64,000 nucleotides of DNA from Candidatus Tumulicola sp. (GCA_035601835.1 DATNNM010000011.1:186001-250000), one strand, 5' to 3'; shown: positions 8,677 to 17,666, counted from the stretch's first letter. The notes: generated by a model not told the origin, from the letters alone. Made by a program: numbers and translations.

Positions 8677-11493
8677 ATGAACTCAACATCTCAATTCCGG
8701 TCCTCCGTCTTCGAAATCTTTGAGGACAACACAGCCTGTGGAACTGCCTTCGTTGTCGCCCCCAAGACACTAGTCACGGCCGCTCATTGCCTGAGTCCAA
8801 AGACCGAGGCACTACGTCTAAAGTCCGACTTGGATGCTACGAGTGAAGCGCGTGTTCGATTCAGAGACGATGCTCAGGATATCGCTTGGTTGACCTCCGA
8901 AGTCCTAGCACCACCCCTGCTACTCTATGAAGGCGACTTGCGTGCCTGGTGCTCCTTGGCGACTTTCGGATATCCTAGCGTGCCTGGGCTTCGGGGAATG
9001 TGGGGCAGCGCGACTTTCTTAGGCCTGACCGAGGTCGACGGGCGTCAGCAACTTCAGCTCCGGTCGAATGAGATAACCCTTGGCTTCAGCGGCGCACCCC
9101 TATGGGGCGACAACGGCGCGGTTGGGATGGTGACGTCAGTCATCGGGCCCAGCGCCACGGCATTTGGGGCCACCGCCAAGAGCATCAGACAAAGCGCGAA
9201 GTCGGCGGGCATTGACCTTAGTACTTTTCGCCCTGACGATATCGGCAGCACAGTAATCCCAGAATCGATCAAGCAAGCTCTGGCCCTTAAGAATCGTTCT
9301 ATGGCGCGGTGTATTGCACGGTGGGAGTCCCTAGGAGTAAGGCGCGACGTTGCGCTTACTCTCGCCAATGATCACTCTGTAGGGTCTATGAACATAAGTC
9401 TAGACGACCTCATTGGACGTCATCTGACATTCATCGTGGGTGATTTCGGCGTTGGAAAATCACTCGCCCTAGAACGGTTTCTACAAGAGTTTGCGATTCG
9501 TTCCATCGATTCTAGCGTCCGAAAGATATACTACGCGGATGCACGGTGGACGCCAACCGTGGAAGCGGTCTTAGCAGAGTTAGAACAGACAGACGAGCCC
9601 TTCGGCCTTTTCCTTGATAACGCAGAAGCTTTGGGGTCTGACAGATTGACATATGTGCTGGAGAAACTACGCGCGCTGCGCCTAGCGTCACCGAATTCTA
9701 CGATGATTGTAACATCACGCCCCACAACTCAACTCCAACCCGCGGATGAGACAGTTGAAATGCCGCTGTTTCCCCTCTCCGATGCATTGGAATTGCTGCG
9801 ACGCCTCGATGTCAGCGAGCTGAACGATAACCTGATAAGCGACTTTACAGAGGTTCTCGAGCGGCCGCTATTCGTGATCTTGTTCGCGGTCCACCTTAAG
9901 TCTCTAGACTTCGTAAGGAGACCGCCCTCAAGGGGAGACTTGCTAACGCTGATGGCAAAGTCGGCCTATGAGCGGCTCCAGGGTTCAATTGAAAATGCGG
10001 CCCATACCTTACGTCGACTAGCAAGTCTGCAAATAGACGCAGGGGGCGGCTTAGTCCCACTCAACCAAGTCGTCTCCAGCACACAACAAAAGGCATTGTT
10101 GGATTCCGGACTTATCACGCATGATGCCTCGAATGACCACGTGGGCTTTACTCTTCCGATCTTGACACAATGGTTCGCAGCTCAGCGGCTAGAGTTGAAG
10201 GAGATCGCAGTTGAGGAGATCGCAGTTGAGGAGATCGCAGGTTCCGAGCAGCAACTCGATAGGTGGCGTTATCCATTGCTTTTCTTCTTCGGTATGGCAT
10301 CAGACGACCGGATAGACGACGTCCTTGAAACCCTAACACGCGTGTCACCAGGTTTTGTAGCGTCATTACTCCACCAAGCCAGGGGAGAATGGTTTGGGTT
10401 ACGGGACGACAATTTGCCTCCAGCCATCGAGTGCGGAAGGCGCTTAAGACTTGCTGCGCGTGCTTGGATGCGCGCAATCCATCCACTTTCGAGTCTATCA
10501 CCTCTTGCACACGCCGGCGATGTGGCGAAAATCGGTGTGTCGGTCGCGGGCAATCACTTAGTTGTGGGATGGTATCACGGTGCAGAGACGAGGCGCGACG
10601 TTTTTGAATTGGAGCCCGGGTTTTCTGTGCTTTCCCTTCCGAAGCAATTCCAAAGCGCATCATACCAACAGACCGTATGGATTCACCCAACTTGGACGTG
10701 GCGAGAAATGTTGGAAGCCGTGGCCAAGCCGCTGCTGGAGCTGGCTAGGAGTAGGAATTGTATTGCCAAGGGCTCGGCGCAAGAGTTGGAATGGGCTTGG
10801 CAAGCCGCGCTTGGGGCGCTTAATCGGGGATCCCTTGCACTCGATCCGGTGAATCTAGAAGCCCTTCGAAGCACCGGCGTTCTCGAAACTGATGCGGTCC
10901 GAATATCAGGTGTACGATTGATCAGCACTGCGCCACTAAAGGCTGTTGCGGAGCGGTTTCGCATTCAGGGTGCAACCCAGATGGGTCCGCCGTGGCCATA
11001 CGCTGACTTACAGGGGGAGGAGCTCCGGTGGGTTTGGAGTGGCTTTTCAGAAGCCCGCCTACTTGAGAGAATCCAATTTGTGTTCGCAGAGGCGATTCGC
11101 GCTTATGAGGCTCTTGTGCGAGAGTACTTCCCATCGTTCGCTGCCCGAATGTCTCTTTACGTGGCTTTGCCGATCGAGTACCGAGTTAACGTCTTGGCGG
11201 TCGCGAATGATGAATTAGGAACACCCCCCTGGGCTGAACGCTACTATATGCCTTTGCCTCATGGTACGCCATCAAGGGTTACCGTGACGCGCTCCTCTGA
11301 GCATGTTACTGACGACGAGAGGACAGCGATTCGATTGCGAGCCTTATGGTCAGAGCGTCGACCTCACGCGTGCGAGGGAATGAGGCATGTCATTTCGACC
11401 GGCATACTCGACATATTTGGTGATTTTCCTATTTCCGATCTTGTAAGTCAGTGGTTAGTGGATGATCTCAGCGTAATTTTGGAAGGTAAGTAG
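8677..11493 (+). CDS. Trypsin-like protease fused to STAND-type ATPase
   Basis: I start this at the ATG at 8677 (938 residues) because the upstream in-frame part overlaps the preceding gene and the protease fold begins right after it. Residues 1 to about 185 are a trypsin-like serine protease with a full triad: H37 in TAAHC, D68 in QDIAWL and S138 in GFSGAP. A Walker A GDFGVGKS lies at 255-262, a Walker B-like LFLDNAE at 311-317, and a sensor-like MIVTSRP follows. This is a STAND/NACHT-like NTPase. The long C-terminal region (about 500 residues) has no repeats I can name and is the likely ligand sensor. Protease-STAND fusions are known among antiviral STAND (Avs) proteins, where the ATPase senses phage protein and unleashes the N-terminal effector; that role here is inference. 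Confidence 0.8.
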   Translation: MNSTSQFRSSVFEIFEDNTACGTAFVVAPKTLVTAAHCLSPKTEALRLKSDLDATSEARVRFRDDAQDIAWLTSEVLAPPLLLYEGDLRAWCSLATFGYPSVPGLRGMWGSATFLGLTEVDGRQQLQLRSNEITLGFSGAPLWGDNGAVGMVTSVIGPSATAFGATAKSIRQSAKSAGIDLSTFRPDDIGSTVIPESIKQALALKNRSMARCIARWESLGVRRDVALTLANDHSVGSMNISLDDLIGRHLTFIVGDFGVGKSLALERFLQEFAIRSIDSSVRKIYYADARWTPTVEAVLAELEQTDEPFGLFLDNAEALGSDRLTYVLEKLRALRLASPNSTMIVTSRPTTQLQPADETVEMPLFPLSDALELLRRLDVSELNDNLISDFTEVLERPLFVILFAVHLKSLDFVRRPPSRGDLLTLMAKSAYERLQGSIENAAHTLRRLASLQIDAGGGLVPLNQVVSSTQQKALLDSGLITHDASNDHVGFTLPILTQWFAAQRLELKEIAVEEIAVEEIAGSEQQLDRWRYPLLFFFGMASDDRIDDVLETLTRVSPGFVASLLHQARGEWFGLRDDNLPPAIECGRRLRLAARAWMRAIHPLSSLSPLAHAGDVAKIGVSVAGNHLVVGWYHGAETRRDVFELEPGFSVLSLPKQFQSASYQQTVWIHPTWTWREMLEAVAKPLLELARSRNCIAKGSAQELEWAWQAALGALNRGSLALDPVNLEALRSTGVLETDAVRISGVRLISTAPLKAVAERFRIQGATQMGPPWPYADLQGEELRWVWSGFSEARLLERIQFVFAEAIRAYEALVREYFPSFAARMSLYVALPIEYRVNVLAVANDELGTPPWAERYYMPLPHGTPSRVTVTRSSEHVTDDERTAIRLRALWSERRPHACEGMRHVISTGILDIFGDFPISDLVSQWLVDDLSVILEGK

Positions 11494-12264
11494 ATGAATG
11501 CAGCGGTGACGTCGCTACTCCTTATTCTGATATCGATTGGTCTCGGACTATTAACTTACTTTCTAGCGAGAAAGACCACCGCTGCTGAGCAATATTTCGA
11601 GGAGTACTCGACTATTGCAGAACCGATACAACAATGGTCGGTTACTCCTGCGACGCCACGCAGGGAGGGCCAGGCCCTGACACTCATCACGCAACGTCGA
11701 CCTCTACCCCTCCTTTCCATCTCGTCTTTGATCATCGTGTTCATCATCGCTTGTTTCGTGCTGTTGCTTGTTATAACCATTCGGCCGTGGCATCTTATTG
11801 AGCGGACGCCGCTTACTGATAGTAGCACTTTGCAAGACGGTGTTCTTGTGAGCGTGTTGGCCGATAACGAGGGACGTCATATCGACGACGGCGATTCGAT
11901 AACCGTCACCGTTCATGCCGTTCAGGAGCCTTGGGTCAAGGGAGGCTGCGGTGGAAAACTGCGTTCGCCCTCACTAACCCTAATGGCGCCCGGCTTCGAT
12001 AAGCAGGGGCCGGTTCTTGATCGTGAATCGCCATGCGCGGCTAGCTGGATCTGGGTGATGGTAGCCAAACATCCCGGCCACCAGGTCGCAATGATAGCGT
12101 TCCAGGCCTCGCAATCAACCTCGTCAATATCCGTTGCGAGACTGCCGCTGGCCATTGACGTCGATAGTAACATAGGCTTCGATGCTACAATTGGAGTAAT
12201 TGGCGCGATTCTTGTGGGGCTCATAGGGTTATTTGGGGCACTCCGATCGGCTCCGGCGAAGTGA
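11494..12264 (+). CDS. Membrane protein coupled to the trypsin-STAND gene
   Basis: The ATG directly follows the TAG of the protease-ATPase gene (TAGATG), so translation is coupled. The 256-residue protein has three hydrophobic segments: residues about 5-25 (SLLLILISIGLGLLTYFLA), about 74-96 (LIIVFIIACFVLLLVITI) and about 230-250 (IGVIGAILVGLIGLFGAL). Between the last two is a beta-rich soluble domain of about 130 residues with two cysteine-containing loops, probably extracytoplasmic. I do not recognise a family. It could be the target activated by proteolysis or a membrane effector of the system. Confidence 0.65.
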   Translation: MNAAVTSLLLILISIGLGLLTYFLARKTTAAEQYFEEYSTIAEPIQQWSVTPATPRREGQALTLITQRRPLPLLSISSLIIVFIIACFVLLLVITIRPWHLIERTPLTDSSTLQDGVLVSVLADNEGRHIDDGDSITVTVHAVQEPWVKGGCGGKLRSPSLTLMAPGFDKQGPVLDRESPCAASWIWVMVAKHPGHQVAMIAFQASQSTSSISVARLPLAIDVDSNIGFDATIGVIGAILVGLIGLFGALRSAPAK

Positions 12265-12840
12265 ATCACTATCTCTCTTGTGTGGGCTCCCCAAGCCGGA
12301 ATCACTGTATCCTAACGAAAAAAGATGGTCAATCACAGCCTTCAAGTCTCGTAACATTCTCCTAGCGTCAGGTGGGCCGACTAGCGTTTGATCTCTAGGA
12401 TGAGAAAAGGCGTTTCGTAGCTCGCTAAGGGCGATCCATCTCTCTGGAACCGGTCCAGGTAATAGCTTACGTTTTATCAACCATTCCACTTTAGGCCTAA
12501 GGTTCATATTAGATAGCCTGGGGTTGATTTCTCCCACCTTGTGCGATACCGCCGCCTCGAAAACGCGCGTTAACTGCTCCATCCCAAGAGTATAGAGCGG
12601 GTAGAAGAAGATTCCATAAACCATCGCACCTTTCGCAACATCGAACAGGTTACAGATTTGAGGCGGCGTTGTTTCCTTAAGGCCAATTTCCAGTACAGAC
12701 TTCACTCGGTTTTCAATTTCTGCCTTAGTTGCCTTTACGGGAGCGCCAAGCCCACGAGGGCTGAACCTCATGCTCGTACGATCGGGCTCTAAGAAATTCT
12801 TCTCCGTTAGGACCTTGATCCCGCGACGATATTCTGACAT
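12229..12840 (-). CDS. HEPN-like protein
   Basis: A 203-residue, mostly helical protein. Toward the C-terminus it has IALSELRNAFSHPRDQTLVG, which contains the R-N-x3-H (Rx4H) signature of HEPN nucleases and of the related DUF4145-like helical proteins. The preceding helices (MVYGIFFYPLYTLGMEQLTR) fit a HEPN helical bundle. HEPN proteins act as RNases in toxin-antitoxin and abortive-infection systems or as catalytically inert scaffolds. The last 36 nt overlap the convergent membrane-protein gene at 12264. No obvious antitoxin partner is adjacent. Confidence 0.6.
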   Translation of the reverse strand: MSEYRRGIKVLTEKNFLEPDRTSMRFSPRGLGAPVKATKAEIENRVKSVLEIGLKETTPPQICNLFDVAKGAMVYGIFFYPLYTLGMEQLTRVFEAAVSHKVGEINPRLSNMNLRPKVEWLIKRKLLPGPVPERWIALSELRNAFSHPRDQTLVGPPDARRMLRDLKAVIDHLFSLGYSDSGLGSPHKRDSDSLRRSRSECPK

Positions 12841-12930
12841 TGGTTAGCCCTCACTATCACTTCGACGCAGAATGTTGTTCAGGTGATCGGACGAAAACCG
12901 CAAATGACACCACAACCCGCAAGATAGCCT

Positions 12931-13776
12931 TCAAGGGCGAGTAAAGAATTTCGTATCCGCTGTTACAATCAAGCGGGCAAATGGTGCGAACCGAGGATTT
13001 ATTGAAGCAAATTGATCTAGGCTCATATCTGGAAAGCCGCTTAGATCGGTCATTCCAATTACGACCCAAAGCGGAGACCCCGTATACCCGGCGGCTTTGA
13101 CACCCTTATCGGTCAATATTCCTAAGGCCGAGCGAGTAAGGTCATCTGGGTTAAAGGCGTGAGCCGTAGACGTTACCATGACAGGACCGGGACCCGGTAT
13201 GACAATTACTCGAGAAGAGAGTTGCGCCAAAATTGGATACGTCTGAGGCAGAGGGGTAAGCCTCCGCTGATCGTACGCGGATAGATCCTCGTTCGCAATG
13301 AACCGCGTCATTTCGGTTAAAGCCCCGGTTCGGTCGGTTTTCGAGGGGACATCTCCAAGTGTGAACGTCACATAGTGATTTGCGAGGGCTGACGCTAGTT
13401 GCGAGTCGGCGTCGACCGCGTCACGTAAGTCCCTCAATAGGTCAAAGATGGTGTTGTGATATCGGGCAGAAGCTTCCCCTATTGCTTCCGCAACCTCCAC
13501 ATAGATGGTTCCCTCGTCCTTCAAGTCGACCGCAAAATCCGGACGCTCTTGTGAATGAATCGAAATTGGGTGATAGTCAGCCCTTATCAGGGCCGTAGTT
13601 AGTATTCGAAGTTCCTTGTGCTTCTGCGAGATTTGTATTTCATTTGGGCTAGGGCTCTTCATTTCGAGAACGACGTCCCCCAAACGTCTGCCGTCGTACT
13701 GGATTTCAACCAACTCATCCCAAAGGGATCGCTCAGCGTGTATGAAATTCAACCTGATAAAATCAAAAGTCCACAC
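12931..13776 (-). CDS. Hypothetical protein, possibly PD-(D/E)XK-like
   Basis: A 281-residue protein with RPDFAVDLKDEGTIYVEVAE near residue 100. This D...E-V-x-E pattern resembles the core of PD-(D/E)XK-fold proteins, although the expected lysine is not at the usual position, so catalysis is doubtful. The segment that follows (RYHNTIFDLLRDLRDAV) is helical, and SSRVIVIPGPGPVMVTSTAH is a strand-loop-strand. It is 90 bp upstream of, and on the same strand as, the HEPN-like gene, and may be its operon partner. Function unknown. Confidence 0.5.
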   Translation of the reverse strand: MWTFDFIRLNFIHAERSLWDELVEIQYDGRRLGDVVLEMKSPSPNEIQISQKHKELRILTTALIRADYHPISIHSQERPDFAVDLKDEGTIYVEVAEAIGEASARYHNTIFDLLRDLRDAVDADSQLASALANHYVTFTLGDVPSKTDRTGALTEMTRFIANEDLSAYDQRRLTPLPQTYPILAQLSSRVIVIPGPGPVMVTSTAHAFNPDDLTRSALGILTDKGVKAAGYTGSPLWVVIGMTDLSGFPDMSLDQFASINPRFAPFARLIVTADTKFFTRP

Positions 13777-13846
13777 TTTCGCATTTTCTAATGTGCTGCC
13801 GCACCGCCCTTCCCGTTGGACGGACCACGGATTACGTATACCATTT

Positions 13847-14189
13847 CACCGGACGTTCGCAAAGATGTTCCATCGTGATTTGAGTACCGGTTCAATCGCG
13901 GCGGAAAACACCGCGAATTGCAAGGTTACGCGGCCCATTACCGGTTGCACCGGACGTTTGTTTACGGCTCGGCGACGTAGGTTGGGTCGATAAATCTTGA
14001 CGGCTCACCGGACGTTCGACGCTACCGCAAATACACCGGACGTTTGACAATAGCGCCTGCAGGGTGGCTGATTCTGGCCTCATTCCTTATTAACCCCGCC
14101 CGAATTCTAGGGGATACTACACAAGGCGTGCAAACTTCCGGTCGTAGCCCAGCCGCAATGGAACGTCCGGTGCTTTTAGAACGTCCGGT
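13847..14189. repeat. Six dispersed copies of a CACCGGACGTTYG-type repeat
   Basis: This stretch has no credible gene. It contains four direct copies of CACCGGACGTTYG (13847-13859, 13948-13960, 14006-14018, 14034-14046) and two inverted partial copies (about 14161-14172 and 14179-14189). Spacing is irregular (about 101, 58 and 28 bp between starts of the direct copies), which rules out CRISPR. A further fragment, CCCCGCCCGAATTCTAG, occurs at about 14095-14111 and again near 15037-15053. Iteron-like protein-binding sites or terminal remnants of nested insertions are the likeliest explanations. Confidence 0.6.
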
Positions 14190-14256
14190 CGCCGTCGAGG
14201 CCGTAACGGGCTCCGAACTGCGGGCACCGGGACTTCCTACACTTTGCCCTTAGTTG

Positions 14257-14931
14257 CTATTTCAGCATAGCACTAGCAAATAGAACCGCCGCAGGTATGG
14301 TCCCCACCAAAACCTCAGCTACCCATTCTCGCTTTTCTGCAGTCAACGCCTCGTCGATCGTTTCAGTACCCCATTGCACTTTTTCAGATATGTGGCGGCC
14401 AGGAGTTAAGCGATGAAAGAGCATGGCTCTCATGTCCCGGATCTTCTTGAACTCTGACGAATTTATCCAAGAGAGCTTTTGCGTTAGAGGCTCAGTCGGG
14501 AAAAGGGCTTCGAACTGCTCGAGCGTTGTCCGCGGGTTGGTATTCCGAGGGGCACTAAGCGGGAAGTTATTCGGCGATACGATTGCTCCTAGTGCGTAGA
14601 GACCATAGGTCAGCGACTCCAGCGTTGACACAGCCGCGCAAGAAAAGGTAAATAACAACCGCTCCTGAGCGTACCGACCGGGCACAGCCGGCGTCGGACC
14701 CAATTTCTTAAGCTCTCCGCGAAATGCCTCATCATCCTCCGCGCAATTTATGAAACGATAGACCACGGCATTCCAGGCACCTCCCCACTCACGCCGGGCT
14801 TCCGACCAAGGACCAGGTCTATGTTTTTCCTCATGGGCGTTCACCGTATTCAGTAACAGCAACCAATCGGATCCTGGGAAGTCTGATGGTAGTGACAGAC
14901 CTCCTAGAGCTGGGGTTGCGGCCCAGGACAT
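14257..14931 (-). CDS. Hypothetical helical protein with HEPN-like motif
   Basis: A 224-residue protein, helical throughout. Near residue 170, KKIRDMRAMLFHRLTPG contains an Rx4H arrangement (RAMLFH) as in HEPN domains, following a long helix (LTQKLSWINSSEFKK). The N-terminal half includes a tryptophan-rich stretch (WSEARREWGGAWNAVVY) common in HEPN-like Apea/DUF-type proteins. The C-terminal 20 residues are hydrophobic (VLVGTIPAAVLFASAMLK). It sits between the repeat region and the serine recombinase. HEPN assignment is tentative. Confidence 0.5.
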   Translation of the reverse strand: MSWAATPALGGLSLPSDFPGSDWLLLLNTVNAHEEKHRPGPWSEARREWGGAWNAVVYRFINCAEDDEAFRGELKKLGPTPAVPGRYAQERLLFTFSCAAVSTLESLTYGLYALGAIVSPNNFPLSAPRNTNPRTTLEQFEALFPTEPLTQKLSWINSSEFKKIRDMRAMLFHRLTPGRHISEKVQWGTETIDEALTAEKREWVAEVLVGTIPAAVLFASAMLK

Positions 14932-15056
14932 TTTCGGTACCTTTCACCGTACATCAACGGGCATTCAAGACGAGCGAGCGCAACGGGCGCCGGACGAATC
15001 GCGACGCGCCCAATCTTCCGGTCTTAGCCCGGCGCCCCGCCCGAATTCTAGTGTTG

Positions 15057-15698
15057 TCATGTGACGCCCGGCGTTTCAGATTCCGAGCGAATTTCGGCTA
15101 ATCGTCGATAAAGAGTCGCTACTGAGCATTTTAAGCTCCGCGCAACACTTCGAGCTGATTCACCGTCGGCGAGAAGTCGCCTGGCATAGGCAATGGCGGT
15201 TGGCGTTAGTGCGCGCCGACGGCCGAGGTGCACGCCACGACGTTTGGCTGCAGCCATCCCCGCCTGAACCCGCTCGCGAATTTGCGATCGCTCATATTCT
15301 GCAAAAGCCCCGCTGATCGCGAAAAATAGCGCGCCTGTCGGGGTCGTTGTGTCAATCGAGTCGCTCAGGCTTCGAAATTGGACACCACGACGCTCAAGGT
15401 CACGAACGATCTGCAGAAGATCGATCAGGCTGCGGCCGAGTCGATCGAGTTTCCAAACCACGAGTACATCGCCTCGTCCAAGCACGGCTATACACTTTTC
15501 AAGCTGGGGACGGTTGGCGGCAGCGCCACTGATGCGCTCCTCAAAGATCAGCTCGCAGCCGGCCTTGAGTAAGGCGTCGCGTTGCAAAGCGAGGTTCTGT
15601 TCGTCCGTAGAAACCCTAGCAAGCCCAATCAGTCGACCTGTGGGTTTTGAGACGGAGTTATGAGACGCTGAGATGCTGACGGCCACGTTGTCCTCCAC
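15057..15698 (-). CDS. Serine recombinase (resolvase/invertase family)
   Basis: This 213-residue protein is a complete small serine recombinase. Residues about 21-160 are the catalytic domain, with the nucleophile S30 in GLARVSTDEQN, the GDVLVVWKLDRLGRS segment, and the arginine motif in FAEYERSQIRERVQAG. Residues about 170-205 are the C-terminal HTH_7 domain (YARRLLADGESARSVARSLK). Such enzymes resolve cointegrates of Tn3-type transposons or invert DNA segments. No Tn3 transposase is present in the window, so it may be a stand-alone resolvase of an older element. A truncated relative lies about 650 bp away. Confidence 0.9.
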   Translation of the reverse strand: MEDNVAVSISASHNSVSKPTGRLIGLARVSTDEQNLALQRDALLKAGCELIFEERISGAAANRPQLEKCIAVLGRGDVLVVWKLDRLGRSLIDLLQIVRDLERRGVQFRSLSDSIDTTTPTGALFFAISGAFAEYERSQIRERVQAGMAAAKRRGVHLGRRRALTPTAIAYARRLLADGESARSVARSLKCSVATLYRRLAEIRSESETPGVT

Positions 15699-15808
15699 AC
15701 ATTGCTAAAGGTATAGTTTTTGAGAATTGGTGCTGGCTGTCTATCTTCGGCTTTACTGTACGAATTTGATTTCGACCAGGAGCGGGTGGCGAGCTTTAAT
15801 AGGGGGCA

Positions 15809-16156
15809 CTACCCGATTCGACTCGGTGCGGTGTTTGCCGTGCGCGGGTGAAATCTTAGTGCACTATCTTTAGCATCCGAAGTTCGATAGAGAAGCCTAA
15901 CCGGATCGGGGAAAGCGGGTTTTTTCATTTCCTTCCCTTTTAAACGCGCGTGCCACGCCCAGCGGTAATACGTTCGCCAGGCTTCGCACGGATGGCACCA
16001 TCGGGGGCCTTTTGGCATCCCATGTTGTCGGACCCATTCATTATTGAGATCTAAGGGCGGAAGTTTCGTACCACAGCGCATACATCGCATATCTGATAAG
16101 GTAGTGGATGCAAATGCGATAGCGTAAAGCAGCGAGATGAAACCCACGCGGGTCAT
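15809..16156 (-). CDS. Small zinc-ribbon hypothetical protein
   Basis: The frame gives 115 residues. An internal start near 16090 (MRCMRCGTKLPPL) would give a soluble protein beginning right at a CxxC pair, with a second CxxC pair 30 residues later (RWCHPCEAW), together a plausible zinc ribbon. The upstream ATG adds a hydrophobic stretch (FISLLYAIAFAST) that could equally be a signal anchor. It lies between the recombinase and a recombinase relic. No function is suggested. Confidence 0.4.
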   Translation of the reverse strand: MTRVGFISLLYAIAFASTTLSDMRCMRCGTKLPPLDLNNEWVRQHGMPKGPRWCHPCEAWRTYYRWAWHARLKGKEMKKPAFPDPVRLLYRTSDAKDSALRFHPRTANTAPSRIG

Positions 16157-16209
16157 TGATTAGCCCCCTAAGAAAAAAAGAAGGGCCGGGTGGTGGCCTA
16201 ATCCCAGTC

Positions 16210-16345
16210 TCAAAACCTGCCATTGATTTCGGAAACAACAAGTACATCGCCTTTGCTGAGCTCCGCGAGGCACTTCTTAGGCTCTCGGCCCGTGGCAGCA
16301 ACACCGCTGATCTGCTTCTCAAAACTCAGGTCTTGATGCAATTGT
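16210..16345 (-). pseudogene. Relic of a serine recombinase N-terminus
   Basis: On the minus strand a stretch of about 42 codons reads LSFEKQISGVAATGREPKKC then LAELSKGDVLVVSEINGRF and a stop. It aligns with LIFEERISGAAANRPQLEKC and GRGDVLVVWKLDRLG of the intact recombinase at 15057-15698. The nucleophile-containing segment upstream and everything downstream are missing. It is therefore a decayed second resolvase, marking an older insertion beside the Pycsar operon. Confidence 0.7.
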
Positions 16346-16420
16346 GTGCTAGAGCACTTCCGAGTGTCTAGCGAGAATCCTAATGACATGACCATTGAGC
16401 AAAAGTCCGGGTAGCACGTT

Positions 16421-16945
16421 ATGGAAGAAGAGGAGATGGAGCAGGTCTCGTACGACCAGCTAAACGTCACACTCAGCTTTTTTCCGAGAGTAGACTCCAA
16501 ATGCTCGGTCGTACTCGGCCTTGATGTCGCGATGATTGGCCTTTTGGCATTCAACGCTCCGGCTGTCGCGAATCTCACATGGCCGACACTTCTCTTGCCA
16601 GCGATTCCTGCGCTGTTATTCCTGCTCTGTATGATCAAAAGTCTCTGGGAGGTGTACAAATGCTCTTTCCCACGACTGGAGGGCGGTGACAAGTCACTGA
16701 TATACTTCGCCGCGATTGGGAAGCGAACCGAAACTGATTTTGTTCGGTCGTTTTCCCAGCGCGACCGAAAAGAACACATCGCAGACCTACTCAGTCAAGT
16801 TTGGCGAAACTCGGAAATCTTGGACATGAAATTCGCGGCCCTGAAGAGCGCTCATATCTACCTTGCGTGGTCAATTGTGCCATGGGTTGTTGCGGTGATT
16901 ATTTTTGGAATGTTTAACCAAAATGCACCGGGTTTACTAAGGTAG
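16421..16945 (+). CDS. pycTM: Pycsar TM effector (PycTM)
   Basis: This 174-residue protein matches the PycTM family: residues 22-45 (RVDSKCSVVLGLDVAMIGLL) and 55-75 (LLLPAIPALLFLLCMIK) are the two N-terminal membrane helices, and LEGGDKSLIYFAAIGKRTET followed by a helix with EILDMKFAALKSAHIYLAW and a last membrane segment completes the known layout. In Pycsar, a cyclase makes cCMP or cUMP on phage infection and the TM effector binds it and damages the membrane. The stop is directly followed by the ATG of the cyclase gene (TAGATG), an effector-first order. The first start is used; an ATG five codons in is possible. Confidence 0.85.
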   Translation: MEEEEMEQVSYDQLNVTLSFFPRVDSKCSVVLGLDVAMIGLLAFNAPAVANLTWPTLLLPAIPALLFLLCMIKSLWEVYKCSFPRLEGGDKSLIYFAAIGKRTETDFVRSFSQRDRKEHIADLLSQVWRNSEILDMKFAALKSAHIYLAWSIVPWVVAVIIFGMFNQNAPGLLR

Positions 16946-17659
16946 ATGAGCCTAAAAGAAGACATCACGAGCGAAGTGAACGCGATTCTCTCCCAACCAT
17001 GGAGCATTAGAGACGGTATAGTCGTACCTGAGAACAAGGACGTTAATCTAGTTGGCGGAGCAGTAAAACTAGATGCCATCATGTTCTACGCGGACTTGGC
17101 GGATTCAACGGCGCTAGTCATGACAAAAGATCGCGGGGTTGTTGCAAAGGTCTTCAAGACGTTTCTTAGTACGGCAGCGCGCCTTATAAAGGCTAACAGC
17201 GGATATGTTCGGAGCTTTGACGGTGACCGGATCATGGGTGTATTCTTGGGAGGCACCAAGAGGACGCAGGCCGCCAAGTGCGGACTGCATCTCAATTGGG
17301 CTTTTTGCAACGTGGTGAAGCCACGACTTCTTGTAGCGTTCCCAACTCTGGAAAGCGGCGGCTTCAAGCTTGAGTATTCGACAGGGATTGACGTCTCCGA
17401 CATCCTGGTTGTAAGAGGTGGAGTCTACAAGGATAACGACTTGCTTTGGGTCGGACGTGCTGCGAATGTTGCGGCCAAGTTAAGTGCGATTCGGCAAACA
17501 CCATTTCGAACGTTCATTTCGAAGGACGTTTACGACAACATGCATGAGAGTTCAAGGCTCGGTGGGACGCTTAAGAGCAACATGTGGGTTCCTTTTCTTT
17601 ACCCCGGTGTAAAGGGGCAAATATCATTTTACAAGAGCTCATGGACATGGGAGCCTTAG
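16946..17659 (+). CDS. pycC: Pycsar nucleotide cyclase (class III cyclase, PycC)
   Basis: A 237-residue class III nucleotidyl cyclase. The metal-binding aspartates are visible as D50 in MFYADLADST and D94 in RSFDGDRIMGVF, and the dimer/transition-state segment is DLLWVGRAANVAAKLSAIRQ. Stand-alone soluble cyclases next to PycTM genes are pyrimidine cyclases that make cCMP or cUMP to activate the effector. Which pyrimidine is used cannot be read confidently here. It is translationally coupled to the effector upstream and followed 7 nt later by a zinc-ribbon/HEPN-like gene. Confidence 0.85.
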   Translation: MSLKEDITSEVNAILSQPWSIRDGIVVPENKDVNLVGGAVKLDAIMFYADLADSTALVMTKDRGVVAKVFKTFLSTAARLIKANSGYVRSFDGDRIMGVFLGGTKRTQAAKCGLHLNWAFCNVVKPRLLVAFPTLESGGFKLEYSTGIDVSDILVVRGGVYKDNDLLWVGRAANVAAKLSAIRQTPFRTFISKDVYDNMHESSRLGGTLKSNMWVPFLYPGVKGQISFYKSSWTWEP

Positions 17660-17666
17660 CGTCCTT

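Noticed and set aside
13847-14189. CRISPR array
   Set aside because: The repeats are only 13 bp, occur in both orientations and have spacing of 28 to about 100 bp; no Cas gene is near. No other stretch of the window shows regular repeat-spacer structure.
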